DNA of 64,000 nucleotides from Oscillospiraceae bacterium (GTDB taxonomy: Bacteria; Bacillota; Clostridia; Oscillospirales; Ruminococcaceae): assembly GCA_017828975.1 (NCBI GenBank), contig JAGAJN010000012.1, forward strand, positions 1 to 64,000, in the 5' to 3' direction. This document shows, piece by piece, positions 61,448 to 64,000 of the stretch. Below the pieces are notes generated by a model. It saw nothing but the letters and a program-made list of their open reading frames with translations, was not told the origin of the DNA and ran no database searches. Positions within the stretch are counted from its first letter, which is position 1. The number at the start of each line of letters is the position of its first letter. The translations under genes and the position numbers were made by a program.

Positions 61448-62805
61448 CCTTTCCGAAGCTCACTGATGATATTTTCCAGCTTCATTCCTCTGCTGCCCTT
61501 GAAAAGCACCGTATCTCCGTCGGAAATTTTTGCTTTCAGCCACTCTGTCAGCATTGCGGGGTCGTCGGTGCTGCCCGAGTGAAGTCCCGCTTCATCGGCG
61601 GCAGCGGCGATATATTTAGCCATTTTTCCGTAGCAGGCGATGTAGTCAAGCTTCTTTTCGGCGGCATAGCGTCCGATCTCTGCGTGAAGCTCGGGGGAAC
61701 GTTCGCCGAGTTCAAGCATATCCGCAAGAACAGCGCCCCGTCTGCCCGTGCATTTCATATCGCAGAGGGCATCAATGGAAGCCTTCATTGAGGTGGGTGA
61801 AGCGTTGTAGCAGTCTATAACAGCGGTAAATCCGCCTATTTTCTCAATTTTCTGCCTCATTCCCGCAGGAATGTAGCTTGCAAGAGCTGCCGCAGACTTT
61901 TCGGGAGATGCACCCAATTCCGCCGCAGCAGCCACTGCCGCCAAAGCGTCAAGAGCGTAATGCTTTCCGATACAGGGCAGCTCACAGGGGACAGATCTGC
62001 CGTTCGATACAATGTCAAAACGAAGCTTTTCTTCCTCCTGAACGATATTTTCGGCAACATAATCGCAATCCTTGTTCTCAATGCCGAAGCTGATGACCTT
62101 TCTGTCGGTCACGGAGCGGGTCAGGGGGAAAAGCCGTTCATCATCGCCGTTTACGATAAGCGGTGCATTGGGCTTTGCGCCTGAGATTATCTCCAGCTTT
62201 GCCTTTAAAATATTGTCCTGACTTCCAAGCTGTTCCAGATGACAAAGCCCGATATTTGTTATCAGGCAGACATCGGGATTTGCGGCTTTGGACAGCCTTT
62301 CTATCTCACCGAAGCCCGACATTCCCATCTCAATGACAGCGGCTTCAAAGCTTTTGTCAAGGCGGAAAAGGGTGGTGGGCAGACCTATCTCGTTGTTGAG
62401 ATTTCCCTCGGTTTTCAGCATATTAAATGCCGATGATACCGCCAATGCGGTCAGTTCCTTTGTGGTAGTTTTGCCGACACTTCCCGTAATTCCGACTACC
62501 TTGACGGGCAGAGTGCGCCTGTAATATCCCGAAAGGTCAAGCAGCGCCTTTCTTGTGCTTTCGCAGACTATTGTTGGGATTCCGTCAAGTTTTTTTTCGC
62601 TGAGAACGGCAGCTGCGCCCTGTTCGATGGCGGAAGCGGCAAAGTCGTGTCCGTCAAAGCGTTCGCCCTTTATGGCAATAAAAAGGCAGCCCGCTTCGAT
62701 CTTCCTCGTGTCGGAGGAAACGGCGGTTATTGACCTTTCGGGAGATATGCCGCAAAGCTCTCCGCCTACGGCTTTTCGGATTTCATCGACAGTTATTTTT
62801 TCCAT
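61444..62805 (-). CDS. murF: UDP-MurNAc-tripeptide D-alanyl-D-alanine ligase
   Basis: A 453-residue Mur ligase that adds D-Ala-D-Ala to the stem peptide. The ATP loop is GITGSVGKTTTKE. Further segments are NNEIGLPTTLFRL, VIEMGMSGFGEIERLS, and the MurF-type IDCYNASPTSMKASIDAL. It follows murE by 13 bp and overlaps mraY by four bases. Confidence 0.96.
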   Translation of the reverse strand: MEKITVDEIRKAVGGELCGISPERSITAVSSDTRKIEAGCLFIAIKGERFDGHDFAASAIEQGAAAVLSEKKLDGIPTIVCESTRKALLDLSGYYRRTLPVKVVGITGSVGKTTTKELTALAVSSAFNMLKTEGNLNNEIGLPTTLFRLDKSFEAAVIEMGMSGFGEIERLSKAANPDVCLITNIGLCHLEQLGSQDNILKAKLEIISGAKPNAPLIVNGDDERLFPLTRSVTDRKVISFGIENKDCDYVAENIVQEEEKLRFDIVSNGRSVPCELPCIGKHYALDALAAVAAAAELGASPEKSAAALASYIPAGMRQKIEKIGGFTAVIDCYNASPTSMKASIDALCDMKCTGRRGAVLADMLELGERSPELHAEIGRYAAEKKLDYIACYGKMAKYIAAAADEAGLHSGSTDDPAMLTEWLKAKISDGDTVLFKGSRGMKLENIISELRKG

Positions 62806-62818
62806 AACAGTTCCTCTT

Positions 62819-64000
62819 TTAAGTTAATTGTGCAAGAGCCTCGGCAGCAATTTCACGTTCGTCAAAATGGATATGTCTGCCGCCTGCAAGTATCTGATAA
62901 TCCTCGTGACCCTTGCCCGCCAGCAGCACCAAATCGCCCTTTTTTGCGATCTTTACGGCGTGGAAGATAGCGTCCCTTCGGTCGGTTATACGGTCGCAGG
63001 GCTTTGTTCCCGACAGTCCCGTGAAAATGTCGTCGATGATAGCATCGGGGTCCTCGTTTCGGGGATTATCCGACGTAACTATGAGATAATCTGCGTATTT
63101 TTCTGCAGCCGCACCCATTTTGGGACGCTTTGTCCTGTCCCTGTCGCCGCCGCAGCCGAAAAGGCAGATAAGCCGTCCCGAAATTTGTTCTTTGAGGGCA
63201 GGCAGGACGTTTTCCAATGCGTCGGGGGAGTGGGCATAGTCGCAGATAAGCATAAAATCCCGTCCAGTGGGGATAATTTCGCACCGTCCTCTGACGCCCT
63301 TGCTTTCATCAAGGGACTTTTCGATAATGTCCGCCGAAACGCCCATTTTCAGGGCTACCTTAACGGCAGCTGCGGTGTTTGCGGCGTTGAAACGTCCCAT
63401 CATACCGAGAGAAATGGGATATTCCGTCCCAAAATCGCTGAGAATAAAGTGTATTTTATCGCCCTTTGCGGCAATGTCCCGAGCGTTTACGTCGGCATCG
63501 GGGTGCAGACCGTAGGAGCATTTTTCGCAGGAAATCTCGGAAAACAGCCGCTTGCCGTACTCGTCGTCCGTATTCACAACGGCAAATCCACAGCGGTCAA
63601 AAAGCAGCCGCTTGGCAAGGTAATAGTTTTCCATATCTCCGTGATAGTCAAGGTGGTCCTGAGTAAGATTGGTGAAAACGGCATAGTCGAAAAATGCGGG
63701 ACCAATGCGGTTTTGATGCAGGGCAAATGAGGTCACCTCCATGACCGCAGCCGTGCAGCCGTCATTGCACATTTTCTCGAAAATGCTGTAAAGCTCGCCG
63801 ACCTTTGGTGTGGTGGGGGTGGATTCGTCCCTTTCGATGGGCTCAGTTCCCGTAAAAACGCCCGTTGTGCCGATAAGACCGACCTTTCTGCCGTCCCTTG
63901 CCAGAATGTCACGGATAAGGGTGGTCATGGTGGTTTTGCCGTTTGTGCCCGTTACACCGATGAGAGTGAGCTTTTTCTCGGGGTGACCGTGCATTGCGGC
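62819..64000 (-). CDS. murE: UDP-MurNAc-dipeptide ligase MurE, partial (5' end outside the window)
   Basis: At least 393 residues of MurE; the N-terminal about 100 residues lie beyond the window edge, since the first visible Met is internal and the frame stays open to position 64000. The ATP loop is GVTGTNGKTTMT, and TNLTQDHLDYHG follows. The motif DNPRNEDP (Asp-Asn-Pro-Arg) identifies the meso-diaminopimelate-adding type rather than the L-lysine type. It adds the third residue of the stem peptide and is the first gene of this cluster in the window. Confidence 0.95.
   Translation of the reverse strand, partial: AAMHGHPEKKLTLIGVTGTNGKTTMTTLIRDILARDGRKVGLIGTTGVFTGTEPIERDESTPTTPKVGELYSIFEKMCNDGCTAAVMEVTSFALHQNRIGPAFFDYAVFTNLTQDHLDYHGDMENYYLAKRLLFDRCGFAVVNTDDEYGKRLFSEISCEKCSYGLHPDADVNARDIAAKGDKIHFILSDFGTEYPISLGMMGRFNAANTAAAVKVALKMGVSADIIEKSLDESKGVRGRCEIIPTGRDFMLICDYAHSPDALENVLPALKEQISGRLICLFGCGGDRDRTKRPKMGAAAEKYADYLIVTSDNPRNEDPDAIIDDIFTGLSGTKPCDRITDRRDAIFHAVKIAKKGDLVLLAGKGHEDYQILAGGRHIHFDEREIAAEALAQLT

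Overview
This window reads as a moderately AT-rich chromosome segment from an anaerobic, fibre-degrading gut Clostridium-class Firmicute, most likely Oscillospiraceae/Ruminococcus-like. The reasons are: secreted mannanase and GH3 glycosidase genes beside an L-arabinose operon, an [FeFe]-hydrogenase maturase (HydF), a meso-diaminopimelate type MurE (DNPR motif), strong AGGAGG-type ribosome binding sites, and abundant c-di-GMP hybrid kinases. The genus assignment is inference.

Layout. 1-3011: secreted alkaline phosphatase and a YibE/F membrane protein. 3107-7636: a four-gene stress-type operon (VWA + solute-binding-like lipoprotein, XpaC, second binding-like protein, TelA) closed by a long-stem terminator. 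7739-10627: SGNH esterase and GH26 mannanase facing an AraC regulator. 10775-12267: two decayed secreted-protein genes, one carrying a MITE-like insertion. 12347-22792: a c-di-GMP block with hybrid kinase, DegV, receiver-GGDEF, giant hybrid kinase and receiver-HD-GYP. 22817-26320: a damaged sugar ABC importer (binding protein fused to permease by deletion) and its LacI regulator. 26336-33363: thioesterase, DUF5662 protein, then GH3-araD-araB-araA, controlled by AraR (33642-34691) through a divergent promoter region.

34714-40149: a minus-strand unit starting at an almost ideal promoter and a cobalamin riboswitch, running btuF-btuC-btuD, a TPR-like membrane protein and hydF. 40195-42943: a sugar-sensor-like/GGDEF-like/EAL fusion. 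43101-46581: rtcB and a TROVE/Ro60-like gene separated by about 780 bp of non-coding DNA. That spacer holds a tRNA mimic, a Y-RNA-like hairpin and a tandem array of short hairpins with different but complementary stems and a shared CAGCA motif. I regard it as the best candidate for an undescribed system. 46743-51063: adenylate-forming enzyme with TetR, and two tandem WYL proteins. 51220-53123: gap, then an AT-rich island with one small gene. 53168-64000: D,D-carboxypeptidase and the division/cell-wall cluster ftsZ-ftsQ-murA-murG-ftsW-mraY-murF-murE (minus strand, murE cut by the window edge), with murD and ftsA missing from their usual places.

A 96-98 bp MITE-like repeat occurs four times (10891, 26175, 43003, 51096), always flanked by TA and three times directly at a gene's 3' end. 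All assignments come from reading the sequence. No database search or structure prediction was run.
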